In this document: positions 33,850 to 44,213 of the stretch, piece after piece
Numbering within the stretch: position 1 is the first letter of the stretch
How the letters are laid out: every line of letters begins with the position of its first letter
Origin: Dermacentor variabilis
Taxonomy: Eukaryota; Arthropoda; Arachnida; Ixodida; Ixodidae
Assembly: GCF_050947875.1 (NCBI RefSeq)
Contig: NC_134574.1
Span: 149,266,434 to 149,330,433, forward strand
Reading direction: 5' to 3'
Length of the DNA stretch: 64,000 nt
Position numbers and translations under genes: made by a program
The notes under the pieces: generated by a model
The model's input: the letters and a program-made list of their open reading frames with translations, nothing else
What the model was told of the DNA's origin: nothing
The model's database searches: none

Positions 33850-35945
33850 AGATGATGATGATGAAAAACTTTATTTATCCCTCTTTAAAGGGAAGGGGGC
33901 AATGGAATAGAGGGTGGGAGGAGGAACTACTTAAAGTAGGCCTCCTTTATCCTCTCGGCCCACTCCAGGATGGCCTCCTCAAGATCGGGCCTGGAGCTGC
34001 GCAAGGCAGCCTCCCACTGCTCCTTACTAGATATTAATTGCCTGAGGAAAGGGGGAAGGCGGTGCTTAGGGCACCCCCACATGATGTGGTTTAAGTCTGC
34101 TCTGGGAGGGATACAGAATTTACAAGAGGGAGAAAGGTAAATGGCGGGATGAATGCGGTGGAGGAGGTAAGGGGACGGAAAGATTCGAGTCTGCAGCTGT
34201 CGCCACAGAACTTCACACCTACGCGGGGATTTGCCCATGAGTGGCGGAAAGGTTAAGCGGTCTAATCGGTAGTGTGTGCAGATGTCGTGGTAAGTAATAA
34301 GTCGATCCCGCGCTGTAAACGGCGCCTCCTCCGTGGCGAGGTCCGACACATCTGATGCCTGAGCCCGGACTGTAAATCCTCGGGTACTGGCATGAGCCGC
34401 CTCGTTTTCGGCAAGGCCCGCATGCGCGGGAGTCCAGATTAATGCCACAGTTTGATGGAAAGGATGGGCCAAGAGGAGAGAAAGGGCTAGCTTAGAGACC
34501 CTACCCGCTCCGAAGTTATGTATGGCTGCTTTGGAGTCGCTAACGATTACTGATGAATTTGGAATTGTGAGGGCCAGGGCTATGGCCGCTTCCTCCGCCT
34601 CCTCTGAGGAAGAGCCAGGAATGGAGGCGGCCGCAGCGACCTGGCCGTGAGAGTTAATGACTGATATTGCGTAATGATTTCTGTTCCCATATTCGGCGGC
34701 ATCAACATGGAGCACGTCTTTAGAGGTGGAGAATTGTTTTTGGAGAGCCTTTGCTCGCTGCCTCCGGCGCTGTTTGTGATGCACAGGGTGTATGTTTTTA
34801 GGAAGTGGGGGGATGCAGAGGTTCTCGTGTATGTGATGTGGAATGGTGTATTTAGTCTTGATGATGGGTGCCGGAGTGATAGAAAGAGTTTGTAGAATGT
34901 GTCAACCTGTTGCAGTGTTAGAAAGTCTGCTATATTGGGATGTGAGGTGGGCTTCTGTGAATTCTGTAAGTGTGTTGAAAGTTCCAGTAAGCATTAGCCT
35001 TTCAGTGGAGATACGTGTGGGGACCCCCAGAGCGAATTTATATATTTTGCGTAAAAGAGCGTCGATCTTATCTGATTCTGATTTAAGGAAATGTAGATAT
35101 GGTGTTGCGAATGTAATCTTACTGATAACGAAGGCCTGAATCAAGCGGAGAAGTTCGGCCTCCTTTAGTCCGCCAGGTTTATTGGAGACTCGCCCGAGAA
35201 GACGCAGGGTGTGATCGACTGTGGTGTGGAGTGTATGTAGGGTATATGTGTTGAGCCGGTTGCTTTGAATGTGTAAACCGAGCACCCGGAGCCTGTCCAC
35301 TCTAGTAACGGGGATGTGGTTTAGGATTACCTCTATACTAGACATGTGGTTTCCGGCCCCCCGGTGGGATGGCAGAAGAAGTAGCTCGGATTTTTGAGGG
35401 GAGCATGTGAGATTCATAGCCCCGGCATGAGCCATGACGGCGTCTGCTGCGGCCTGTAGAGTGTCTTGAATCTCTCCATCGAAGCCGCCAGTCGTCCAAA
35501 GAGTGATGTCATCGGCGTAGAGTGAAAACTTGAGATCGGCAATAGACCGCAATGCTTGCGCCATCGGCATCATAGAAAGATTAAAAAGAAAAGGGGACAG
35601 CACTGAGCCTTGGGGCGTGCCGTAGCTACCTAAAGCGTATGAAATGGATTGCTCTGTGCCTATGTGTATCGTTGTGGTACGGTTGGATAAGAAGGTACAT
35701 ATGTAGTCATATGTCTTTCCGCCAACCCCAATGAGATTAAGCTCTCGGAGGATGGCGGAATGTGAAACGTTATTGAAGGCTCCGTGGAGGTCGAGACTGA
35801 GAATTGCTTGCGTATCTAGACTGCTATTGGGCGTAATGATGTCATGCTTAATTCGAAGCATGATATCTTGGCATGAGAGAGATTTTCGAAAGCCTACCAT
35901 TTCTGATGGATAAAGATTGTTGTCCTCCATGTAGAAGTTTTTAAG
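33850..35945 (-). mobile_element. I-clade LINE 3' fragment (D), nearly open
   Basis: A 2.1 kb, 5'-truncated LINE on the minus strand. It carries most of RT, RNase H and the C-terminal zinc motif, and ends in a (CAT)n-like tail: the plus strand shows GATGATGATGATG at 33852-33864. Only one nonsense change interrupts its coding sequence, so it is much younger than the other LINE fragments here. The upstream limit is near 35945, beside the P-element relic. Confidence 0.9.
33927..35930 (-). pseudogene. LINE ORF2, RT plus RNase H, one nonsense codon
   Basis: A single frame runs from 35930 to 33927, broken only by a TGA at 34902-34904, where relatives have Arg in TGRHIL. CGA to TGA is a CpG transition. 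RT: SCQDIMLRIKHD, motif A AILSLDLHGAFNNVSH, motif B YGTPQGSVLSP, motif C SLYADDITLW (catalytic Asp pair intact). RNase H: VLHVDAAEYG, EEAEEAAIALAL, VIVSDSKAAIHNF, IWTPAHAGLAENEAAH. C-terminal CKFCIPPRADLNHIMWGC. The endonuclease and RT N-terminus are missing through 5' truncation, so no mobility even without the stop. Copies RNA to DNA at a nicked target in intact relatives. Confidence 0.9.
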
Positions 35946-36091
35946 CTAGCCAATGCGGCATGCATTTAACGGAATCCAAGCGACCGCCAGTCGCATACTC
36001 ACCGTAATGGTGTTTCTGGTTGCCCTGGATTTTAAGCAGTTCCTTAAACAAAAGAGTGAGTGCCACAAATACTTTTATTGCCATAGGAAGA

Positions 36092-36511
36092 CTAAGTTTC
36101 CGACTCACAATATAGAAATACAGACGCGAAGCAGTCCCTTTTCGATTGAATGCTCATGTGAGACGATGGAGCTTCAGATGTTTTCTTTTCTCGCGAGAAG
36201 AGGCGGGTTCCTTGTTCAGCGACTTCGTGAAGAAGTGAAGGCGTGTGATGAAAAAAAAACTTCATAATCTGGTTCGTGAGATCGATACCATGGCGTGCAC
36301 AACCGACCATGACCGCAGGCAGGAGGTAAACTCATCCATACTGTCTTGGTGTAGTTATTGTAGCTGAACCATGTCGTCAAGGTGATCTCAAGGGCATCCA
36401 CAAAGGAGAAGAGCTTCTCCGAAGGATAAAGCAGGCCGCCGTGATCACTGAAATCTGTAAGCACAGCAAGATATTTAAAGAGGTAAGACTCAATGAAAGC
36501 GCCTTTTTTAA
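36092..36511 (-). pseudogene. P-element transposase, C-terminal end
   Basis: Reads KYLAVLTDFSDHGGLLYPSE then KLFSFVDALEITLTTWFSYN, the typical terminal region of P-type transposases, and after frameshifts DLTNQIMKFFFHHTPSLLHE and the basic end. Contiguous in the protein with the end of the piece at 37060, from which it is separated by the LINE at 36512-37007. Confidence 0.8.
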
Positions 36512-37007
36512 AACATACCTCCCGAATGAACATAAATATAACACAAGGCAATTAATTTACAACAAGGGCAAGATCCGTACCAATTACGGCATGCAAAAGC
36601 AGGCATTCATAGTTGCAGATTTTTTGAATCATCACCCTGGCTTACTCACTATAATAAATGAATCACCGTCCCTAAACATTTTCAAAAAAAAAGTGAACAT
36701 GTATTTGCTGTCGCTTCAGGTATGACTTCTCATTCTTTTGTACACAAATCAAATTCAGTATTTCTGTTACATATTTCATGTACTTTTCATTTTTTTGTAT
36801 ATGTATCCACTTTGTGTACCATGCTTGCCCTGTGTGCTTGAGTGTTTTGTGCACTGGGAATGGGTCGGGGAAGGGGACTGACACTTAGTCAGGCATTCGT
36901 GCCTTTTTGTCAGCCTCTTTGACAGAGATTCTTTGTATTTTATTTCTGTCAAAATAAACATTCATTCATTCATTCATTCATTCATTCATTCATTCATTCA
37001 TTCATTC
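36512..37007 (+). mobile_element. CR1/L2-like LINE 3' end inserted in P-element
   Basis: Encodes a terminal ORF2 stretch: HKYNTRQLIYNKGKIRTNYG, then SPSLNIFKKKVNMYLLS, the usual last block of CR1/L2 RTs (NTR... TNYG ... SLxxFKKxxKxYL). It stops at about 36723; a ~230-bp 3' UTR follows and a (CATT)n tail at 36959-37007 finishes it. It lies in the opposite orientation to the transposase. The family has no RNase H, unlike the other LINEs here. Confidence 0.8.
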
Positions 37008-37059
37008 GTCTTCCGCATTTCGCCTTCGCCTTCGCCTTCTGCATACGAGAAGCTCATCA

Positions 37060-38970
37060 AAGCAGTCGCTGCAGCCGCTTTTTACTATCGCCTTCCTGGC
37101 AACATGTCCTGCTATGCAAAAGACAAGTCGGGCATCGCTTGTCTTTTCGGGATACACATGATCAGGAATGATCTTTGACTTCTTGAGAACCTCGGGAGCT
37201 TCTTCGAGCTTTCATTTGTCAAGCAGTGAATCCACTTGTTTGGCCTCACTTCCATTGGCTAACAGAGAGGTGAGCGAGCCTCCTGCATAGTTCCCGCTGC
37301 TTGGTGCCTTTGCCAGATCATAGAAGCTTAGGCCGTTCATTTTAATTAAAAATTGGGTAGCTGTCGGGGGATCGTTGCACCCTGAAAACTGTCGGATAAT
37401 GCCAAACAACTTTTCTACAGTCTTGGCTGAGCCGGCTTGTGAGGACGTACTTAATTGAAACAAAGTTTCTCATTGAGGTACTTTAGACGGCCCAGAGTAG
37501 CGTGCAAGGTGACTCTCAGTCCTTCAGCGGTGCTTGCAGAAATGAATCTAAGCTTGGAACTTCACAAGGAAGCTTCCCATTTGTTTAGGTACGCTTGAAA
37601 ATCGATTATGCTCTTTTCCTGGGGAGAACCAACTTTCAGCTCTTTTGATGGGATGCGTGCTGTCATGGCCTCAATTAATTTTACCATCATGAGCACAAAT
37701 GCTTGTGTCGGAGCCGGGTCACGCCAATGCTTAGATATCTCACTCTTTTAGAAGAATAGCCCGCGGAGAACTTCAGCACTGAACACGTGGAATGTGATGT
37801 TTACTTTCATCTTTCAAAGTCGCTGGGGCGAATGTGAGACATCGTGATTTTAGGCATCACTTTCAATGTTACAGCGCATTTAATTTCATCGTACACCACC
37901 TTGATGTGCTCCACATAAACAGCACCATCTGGTATTTTGTAAAGAGCTTTAATAAAGCCATTCCTGACGCGTTTCACCAAGTGTAGAACATCAGAAATGA
38001 AAAAGAAAGGCGCCTCCCTATCTCGACGGGATGTGGCATGGATGACTTTATCGAGGATGTAGCCTCCGATATACCAAACTTGCGCCACATGGATCGATTC
38101 CACGAGGCTCCATTAGAGGTGATAAAATCCACTTTGAGGCCCGCTTTCTCTGTATGCAGCATGGCGTTCTTTATGATCTTCAAAAGCAGTGCCGCCTTCA
38201 CATTTCCCCTGGAAGCGAAACAACCCAGTACTTGGTGCCAAGAACCTGTCAATGATTGAAACTTTATGACCAAACCATGATCACAAGGAATGTGTCGTTT
38301 GGTGTCAGGGGCAAACTTTCCCAAGTCCACAAGCCCTTCCACCTTTCCTACTCTCCCAACACTCAAGTATTCTGACAATTTCATTTCATCCACTATGAGT
38401 CCGCCGTGTCGCTTTAATTCATCCATCGATTTTGTTTTCTGTGCAATCCCTGCCATGACAGCAGAATTAAAGCCGAACCCACCCTTGTACTTGCGTGTGT
38501 AAACCTTGAGTCATGATCGACTAGGCAGCAGCAGTATGCCCTTCCGTCTCAAGTGCTCATAGGGCCTTGGGCTCTTCATCCTCATTATCATGCAATCCAG
38601 TAGCCAATCTGGGTTGTATTTCATATCTTTCGGTGACTTCCGTCGAGCAGCCTCAAAACACTGCATGACGAGGAGCCTTTGCTTGGGTGTGAAGGGTTTT
38701 ACTCGGCCTTCGAGGATGGTTTCTTCGAGCTCGTCACTCTGCTGCTTCAGTTTCTGAATGGTTTCTTCGTACAGCGAAAGCCTAGCCTTCAGCCGTCTAA
38801 TGGCTTGCGTTTGCATCCGCTTTCTCATTGAAATACGTGCAGCTTGACTCTGGTTGCGCTGTTTCCTTGCAGATTTTTGATTGAGAAGAGCTTTCCTCAA
38901 ATGTTTGTATGAAATGCATGGCTTCATTCGTTGGCGGCTCCCTGGCAATTCTTGCTTGTGACTGCGGTTC
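37060..38970 (-). pseudogene. P-element transposase core, broken
   Basis: Starts after an acceptor-like TTCTGTTTCAG (intron side 38971). Coiled coil: LKARLSLYEETIQKLKQQSD. Then LTPKQRL-like FTPKQRLLVMQCFEAARRKS and PRPYEHLRRKGILLLPSRS. A TGA at 38511-38513 sits where relatives have Cys; the frame continues LKVYTRKYKGGFGFNSAVMA, then GGLIVDEMKLSEYLSVGRVG, VIKFQSLTGSWHQVLGCF, and DFITSNGASWNRSMWRKFGI. Here Asn (codon 38112-38114) replaces the Asp of SDGAS, an acidic residue of the catalytic core. Frameshifts at about 38010 and 37810; after them FFISDVLHLVKRVRNGF, VTLKVMPKITMSHI, EKLFGIIRQFSGCNDPP and SDARLVFCIAGHVARKAI. More than one lesion, so inactive. Confidence 0.88.
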
Positions 38971-39059
38971 CTGAAACAGAAAATTTCTTATTTCCAATTA
39001 CGAGAGCAAATTCTCGAAGAGTTCCTACAACCGCGCACACGCTGAGAACATCTACGTTA

Positions 39060-39275
39060 CTTAACAAAGTCAGGATCGTCTGACATACAGTGCGGTATCT
39101 GCACCCCCTTCAAGAACACTTCTTGCTTCACTCCATGCTCACCTTGAGTGAACACAACTAATTTCTCGGCGAAGAGAATACTCTTGTTTTCAGTGGGCTC
39201 ACACACATTGTACGCAACAGTTAGGGGCGAAGCACTAAGCGCGTGTCTGCCCCATGAATACGACGGTAACGTCAA
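39060..39275 (-). pseudogene. Possible P-element linker exon
   Basis: Open frame MTLPSYSWGRHALSASPLTV to DDPDFVK, then a stop and a GTAACG that could be a weak donor. It sits between the THAP part and the core exon. It has no known domain, but such linkers are variable. Intron boundaries on its upstream side are not clear. Confidence 0.45.
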
Positions 39276-39341
39276 GTTGTAGAATGGCGTGCTCGATGCA
39301 TTCTCGAAGTCAACACTATGTATCGTACTCTCAGCACTTAC

Positions 39342-39742
39342 AGGTGTCGTAGCTCCTTGTGCACGTTTCTTCCTGGGTGGCCCATTCTGTTCACTTCTTG
39401 TAGGACGCTTTCTCTCCGGTGGCAGCCTCTTTGAACAATAAGCTTGTTCGGGAACAAAGTAGGAACTGCGCCTGGTAGCAGCACAGGCCTGTCTCTCTGG
39501 ATGTGGACGAGCTCACCGTTCACTTTATTCTCAAAGTGCCTTGACACGTACCGTTCGTCAAAGTGGAGGTCTCACACTGCACAGTTTTTTTCCAGCTTTT
39601 TATCAGCGCGAGGAATAGCACGCTGCCATTGTGCGAGAGCACGTAAGTCTTTGGGTGCACCAAACAAGGACAGTTTCTTCTTGCTCGACTTGTAGCCTGT
39701 TGTGCACCCGGGCACAAAATAGTGACTCTGCCTTGTAGACAT
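39342..39742 (-). pseudogene. THAP zinc-finger domain of P-element transposase, defective
   Basis: Start codon at 39742. THAP domains are C2CH zinc fingers that bind the transposon ends. The frame reads YFVPGCTTGYKSSKKKLSLF, then LAQWQRAIPR, then KNCAV followed by a TGA at 39572-39574, then DLHFDERYVSRHFE. Relatives have Cys at the stop position (CAVCDLHF), a zinc ligand. The first ligand, normally Cys four residues before PGC's Cys, is Tyr or Phe here. Thus two ligand positions are lost. After VLLPGAVPTLFPN (the THAP AVPTxF box, intact) the exon could end at a good donor, CCT/GTAAGT, at 39341. Confidence 0.85.
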
Positions 39743-39867
39743 GACTGCACAGACGCTAAAGCGGGCGAATTACGGACCGCACGTACACTTCACACGAAAA
39801 CTGCTCGCACACGACGCTATCGAAAGAGGCGGTGTTCTGCGCTGTGTCTGAGCATGACGTGGAAGCT

Positions 39868-39967
39868 TGGATGGATGGATGTTATGAGCGTCCCCTTTGG
39901 AAGGGGGCGGTGGGTTGCGCCACCAAGCTCTTGCTATTATACTGCCCAATGTCCTACCTAGGTTAAA
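39868..39967 (-). mobile_element. LINE 3' terminus (family G), copy 3
   Basis: Inverted copy of the last ~100 bp of the family G 3' UTR (TAACCTAGGTAGGACATTGG on the minus strand), ending in three ATCC units. Severely 5'-truncated. Sits next to the 5' side of the transposase relic. Confidence 0.8.
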
Positions 39968-40190
39968 CACGTTAATCAAACGTGTATGTCGGAGCGAGCG
40001 CCGCCACGTGGTTCTCTCTCCGCGGGCTTCAGCGCCTCCGATAAGAGCCGCTCGGCGGTCGTCGCACTTCCCTATTCTAGCCACTGTAGTCCAATGTCAT
40101 TGGGCGTCACGCAGCCAGGCTGATACCGAAACTAGTAAAGAGAGGGCGCCATGGCCTCTCTGAATAGACCCTGCGAGCAAAGAGCCGGTC

Positions 40191-40613
40191 TTGGCCGCCA
40201 TGTTCGCCGAACAGTTGGCACGGATCGAGCGACAGCGGGCGCAAACTCGCGAAAGAGAGCGACGCCGGAGGGCCGATTCGACTGTGCGACAACGTGAAGC
40301 CAAACGTCAACGAAGAGAGGAAAATCTCCCGCTTCGTCAGGCAACAGTCAAGGCTCAACAACAGCGAAGGAAAGCGAATCCTGTGGTTAAAGCTCAGGGA
40401 GGTCAAGCGAAACGGCAGAACAGGCTAGTTAACCCTAATTTGGTTAAATGTCAAATGCAAGCTGCATGCAAATGTAGGCAAGCAATTCCCTAACTTCAAA
40501 TTCGAGACACGCATGCGAAACATCATAGGAGAGCAGCTAACCCCCAGGTGCGACAACGCGATGTGGAGGTTAGACGGCAGCAGCGACAGCTGCCCGAGAC
40601 CAGGTGAAGCGGA
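40191..40613 (+). CDS. Arg/Gln-rich repeat protein with 18-residue units
   Basis: ATG at 40191 (MAAMFAEQLARIERQRAQ). From about residue 25 the frame has a repeat of about 18 residues, of the form LRQxxxKAxxxRRxxNP: units begin VRQREAKRQ, PLRQATVKAQ, VVKAQGGQAK and NLVKCQMQAA. A stop at 40491-40493 ends it, and VRQRDVEVRRQQRQLPETR continues after it to about 40613. The pattern resembles STPR domains (score-and-three-amino-acid-peptide repeats), which bind DNA. Family resemblance to 12623, 32209 and 61071 is by composition and repeat type. Whether it is expressed is unknown. Confidence 0.4.
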
Positions 40614-41104
40614 TGCCCGAATCTAGCGGAACAAAAGAACAGATAAACAAAGGCAAAAGACACAACAAGAAAAGCAAAATTTAAAGAATCAACCAGAAAA
40701 ACAAGAGCGAGATACAAATAAAAGGAAGATAAACACAAGGTACTCACAACAATAACACAAGGTACACATTGGCGAATAACTGCGCCACACTTTGGAACTG
40801 CTTCAATATTTTGTTGTACGCTATTACATATTACAGAACAGCTACGTTGCAAGCCTTGTGCGCAGCAAGAGCAAATCTATTGTTGAAGTTCCCGAAAGCT
40901 GAGAATCTTCGAACATTTATTACGATGACTTAATCGCCATGTTTGATCTCTCTTCTATTTTCCTATTTTCCTATTCTTCCCTTTCTTGACCGCCTTGTTA
41001 TCCGTGTTTGAAGTCAGGGTAAAGAGCTAAGAATGTCTTCAGGTCACGTATGACTATCCCTGCTAGAGAATCGGTTTCTGGATCGTACGGGCGAGAAAAC
41101 ATAC

Positions 41105-41467
41105 TTAGACGCCGCGTTGCTGCGCCCAAGCTCGAAGGTTGTCGCTACGAAAAGCGGGTCGATTGTCAGCGACCACGACTTTTACGTTCATAAATATATC
41201 CCTGTCAAGAAGCGAAATGACGCAGTTCGTGTCTTTCTTGCCGGGCTTAGCAGCCACAAATCTGGTGCATTCATATATTGCCACCAGAAATGCTCGAGTA
41301 TTCCATACTCCTTCCCTTTTAACTTCAGCTAAGTCAAGGTGAACGACTTCGAATGTTGTGTCACAGTAGGTTGGCAAGACCATAAGGTTTCCACGAGGTG
41401 TGAAGTTTGCCTTGCGAAGGTGGCACTCACGGCAAGTCAGGATGTATATAGCAACATCGATTTTCAT
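41105..41467 (-). pseudogene. Gypsy 2 integrase, truncated
   Basis: Open frame of 120 codons. The zinc-domain end CRECHLRKANFTPRG is followed by the core: VVHLDLAEVK (first Asp), YECTRFVAAKPGKKD, VVVADNRPAF (second Asp; relatives have DNGPAF, here Gly is Arg). The frame stops soon after, before the Glu block, so the core is incomplete. Confidence 0.8.
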
Positions 41468-41579
41468 GTTTTTTCCAAATAAATAGTGTCAGTTTTCGAT
41501 TGGTCCTTCAAAAACCGTCTTGCTCTCCAGGCTCAGGACTATTATGATATAGACTCAGTATGGCTGAAGCATATATTTC

Positions 41580-42250
41580 ATGAACGTACTACCGGCCATT
41601 CTTCACTTTTGAGTCTTTTGTTCCCTCCCATAACTTGGCTATGTTTACGCTTTCGAAGCTCGCTGCTTGGAATATGTGAAGTCTTGAAAACGCATCAGCA
41701 TCCCGTTGATATATCCCAGGGCGATGCAGCAATTCGAAGGTGAATTGCTGGATCTCACTGATCCATCGGGCCACCCTTCGTAAGCGGAGCTAGTTGAAGA
41801 AGGTGTGTCATGGCTTGATTGTCGGTGTAGAGCTTAAGAGTGCGCCCTTCGAAGTAGCTCTTGAAATATCTTAGAGCCCTGGCTGTTGCCAGTGCCTCTT
41901 TTTCTGTAGTTGCGTAGTTCACGTGTGATTTTCAAAGTGTGTACGAGTAGTGGCCAATCACTTGTTGCCTTCCGCTGGGCTTGTGCATGTCTCGTTGATA
42001 AACAACAGCGGCAGTTCCATAATGTGGAGCGTCAGTATACAATTCGAAAGGCAAATCAAAGTCAGGCAATGTGAGCATGAGCTCTGATGAAATGGTCCTA
42101 ACAAGTTCAACATAGCAATGTTCGCATTCTGCGAATCATATACAAGGAACGCCTTTCTGCGTTAAAGCTGTCGGCACCTTCTCTTTGTAGCGCAGCCCTT
42201 AATGAACGCTCGGAAGTGCCCTGGGTGTACTAAGAATACTCGGAGAGAGT
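41580..42250 (-). pseudogene. Gypsy 2 RNase H region
   Basis: The clearest block is ARWISEIQQFTFELLHRPGI then YQRDADAFSRL (about 41774-41670), the end of Gypsy RNase H (HRPGxxHxxADALSR). The earlier acidic blocks are in broken frames. Confidence 0.7.
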
Positions 42251-42309
42251 GTAAGCCGTATGGTTCGATGGGTTGGGGGGGGGCGAGAGGTTTTGTACAG
42301 TGTCCTCCT

Positions 42310-42900
42310 TCATTCTTTCGGTCGAAAAGCCTGCCGAGGAAACCAAAATCTTTTTATAGTAATTTTTAATCTTGCTTCACTGAATCCTTCAAGGACTTCC
42401 GATAAGTAGATCACCTGGTCACCCCTTGTTCTCAAGTACACGATTACATCATCAAAGTAGACACTGCAGCACTTTCCGATACAGTCTTTTAGAACTAAAT
42501 TCATCATTTTGAAAACCAGGCTCCTGAATTTTCCCACTAGAATGGTAGCCTGTTGCACTCGTATATGTAAAAAGATGTAATAAATGCTGTGAACTTCGTT
42601 TCTGCTTTTAATGGGACCTGCTAGTATCCTTTGAATAGGTCGATTCTTGAGAAACACTAATTCAAAGCCACCCATCTTATCAATGATTTTGTCTATGTGT
42701 GGCATTGGAAAATGAAAGAGTTCGGTTTGCTTGTTAATTAATAAGTAGTCTGTGCATAAGCAGAGTGATCCGTCTTCCTTGGGTACGATGATTATCGTGA
42801 AGCAAACGGTGAAGTAGATGGCCTAATAATACCAGAATCGAGCATTCCTTGAAGCTCTTATTTAATCCAGAACATTTTCTTTTGACTATGACTATGTGAC
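42310..42900 (-). pseudogene. Gypsy 2 reverse transcriptase, broken
   Basis: ELQGMLDSGIIRPSTSPFAS and LCTDYLLINKQT in broken frames at 42860-42730, then MPHIDKIIDKMGGFELVFLK, KMMNLVLKDCIGKCCSVYFD with the catalytic pair in SVYFDDVIVY (FDD intact), and LSEVLEGFSEARLKI. The segment between DK and KMMN (finger region) has decayed. Inactive. Confidence 0.82.
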
Positions 42901-43079
42901 ATTTTCGTCAGAACGGACGCATGTCGCATATAAAATGGAACTTCAATAGCCCTTGTAAGTAGTGGGGATGTGCCTACACATATTATTCCTGACAAGTTAG
43001 AGGCAACATCGTCATAACATGGCACAGTTCTCCTTGTCTTCTCAATAGTTGTTCCGTTTCTGCTTTGTTCATCTGCAGT

Positions 43080-43440
43080 GACCACGTCATTTCACAATAT
43101 ATTGATCTTTAAAAGCTTTATGTCTGGTCTTGACAAGAGAAAATCACTCAACGCCAGAAAATACCAAACATTTTATCGGGATCTCGTGGTCTCTAAACTG
43201 GGCCCTTGTGTCTGTCCATTGTTTCAACTCCTGCGAGGATCCATCATAAGGGTAGACTCAAACTGACTTTCCAGTGGTAATGTTCACCTCGACCACAATT
43301 TTTTTTTAATTTATGAGGCTGACTGATGTGCCAGTGTCTGGCAGCGCTGTCGTTTTCCGGCCAATTACAAGCATAGGGATGAAAAGATTGTTAGTCTTAA
43401 CAAGAAATATACTCTGGACTTGTTTTATTGTTTCATCGTC
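43080..43440 (-). pseudogene. Gypsy 2 aspartic protease
   Basis: Reads NNLFIPMLVIGRKTTALPDT then GTSVSLIN: the protease active site DTGTS is intact. A stop follows after LIN. Sits in the normal place between gag and RT. Confidence 0.7.
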
Positions 43441-43639
43441 ATTGCAATGTGACTTCCTTTTCCTTAACTGGCTTCTCACATTCAGTCAATCTCCTTTGTT
43501 AAATTGCGGTCGCGCAATGATGCACACACATTTGGTTACTTTGCACAATACTCATAACCGATTTGTCTGTCCCCTGCCCTGTTGTCGGGCATGTGGTTTC
43601 GACAGCAGGTGGTGGGTCTCAGATGGTGACACATCTTAA

Positions 43640-44213
43640 TAAGTAGAGAAAAGGTCATCTACGGTGGAAGGCGACCTGATTTGGACTTGTTGCAAACATT
43701 CACGTGTCATTCCTAGCATGACAAGAGGCACCACTGTTGACTTGGGAAGCATGGGTTTCGCTGTTTGCAACAGATGGGGCTTTTTAAAAAAGTAATTCAA
43801 AAGACCCTCATCTTTCTGGTTGTAAGCGGTCACCTTGTCCTACAAATCAAGTCGATTTCCCCTAAATGCATACAAAAAGCTCTCCCTCCATACCTTCCAC
43901 GCTGCTTCTTGCGCTTCGATATGCGAAGGTCCAACCATTGTTAGTATTTCCTGCAAGGTACTTCCGCAGGTGAAACACGCGATCATTATCGATGCACCAG
44001 TTATTGTGTTGGTAAGCGTACTCATAGTAGTCGAGCAATGTAGTGGCGCTAGACGGAACACAGTCCAATGGCTCAGGTTCAACTCGTAATTAAACTTTGC
44101 TGTAATTTGCAACACCCGTTGTAAGAACTTTCTGCTGAAGGGGGGGGGGGTGCAGTTTGTTTCATTTGTATTGCAGCAAGCTTGAGGAATGCATCTGAGA
44201 GAATAAATGGAAA
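43640..44213 (-). pseudogene. Gypsy 2 gag, C-terminal part
   Basis: Late gag block: YNQKDEGLLNYFFKKPHLLQ then MLGMTRECLQQVQIRSPSTV and DDLF, matching the capsid C-terminal region of Ty3 gag. Upstream WTVFRLAPL and related stretches are in shifted frames. The first half of gag lies on the other side of the MITE, at 46259-46500. Confidence 0.6.

Larger units (their letters stand above)
35960..39860 (-). mobile_element. P-element/THAP9-like DNA transposon relic
   Basis: The minus strand encodes, in order, a THAP zinc domain, a coiled-coil and helix-turn-helix region, an RNase H-like transposase core and a C-terminal domain, as in P-element and THAP9 proteins. Coding parts are at 39742-39342, 39275-39060, 38970-37060 and 36511-36092. 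An AATAAA signal for the minus strand lies near 36073-36082. Terminal inverted repeats were not identified, so the outer limits are approximate. A CR1/L2-like LINE end interrupts the C-terminal part. Confidence 0.85.

Noticed and set aside
38511..39574. Selenocysteine reading of TGA codons at Cys positions in the P-type transposase
   Set aside because: Other frameshifts and an insertion already inactivate the gene, and no SECIS-like structure was seen.
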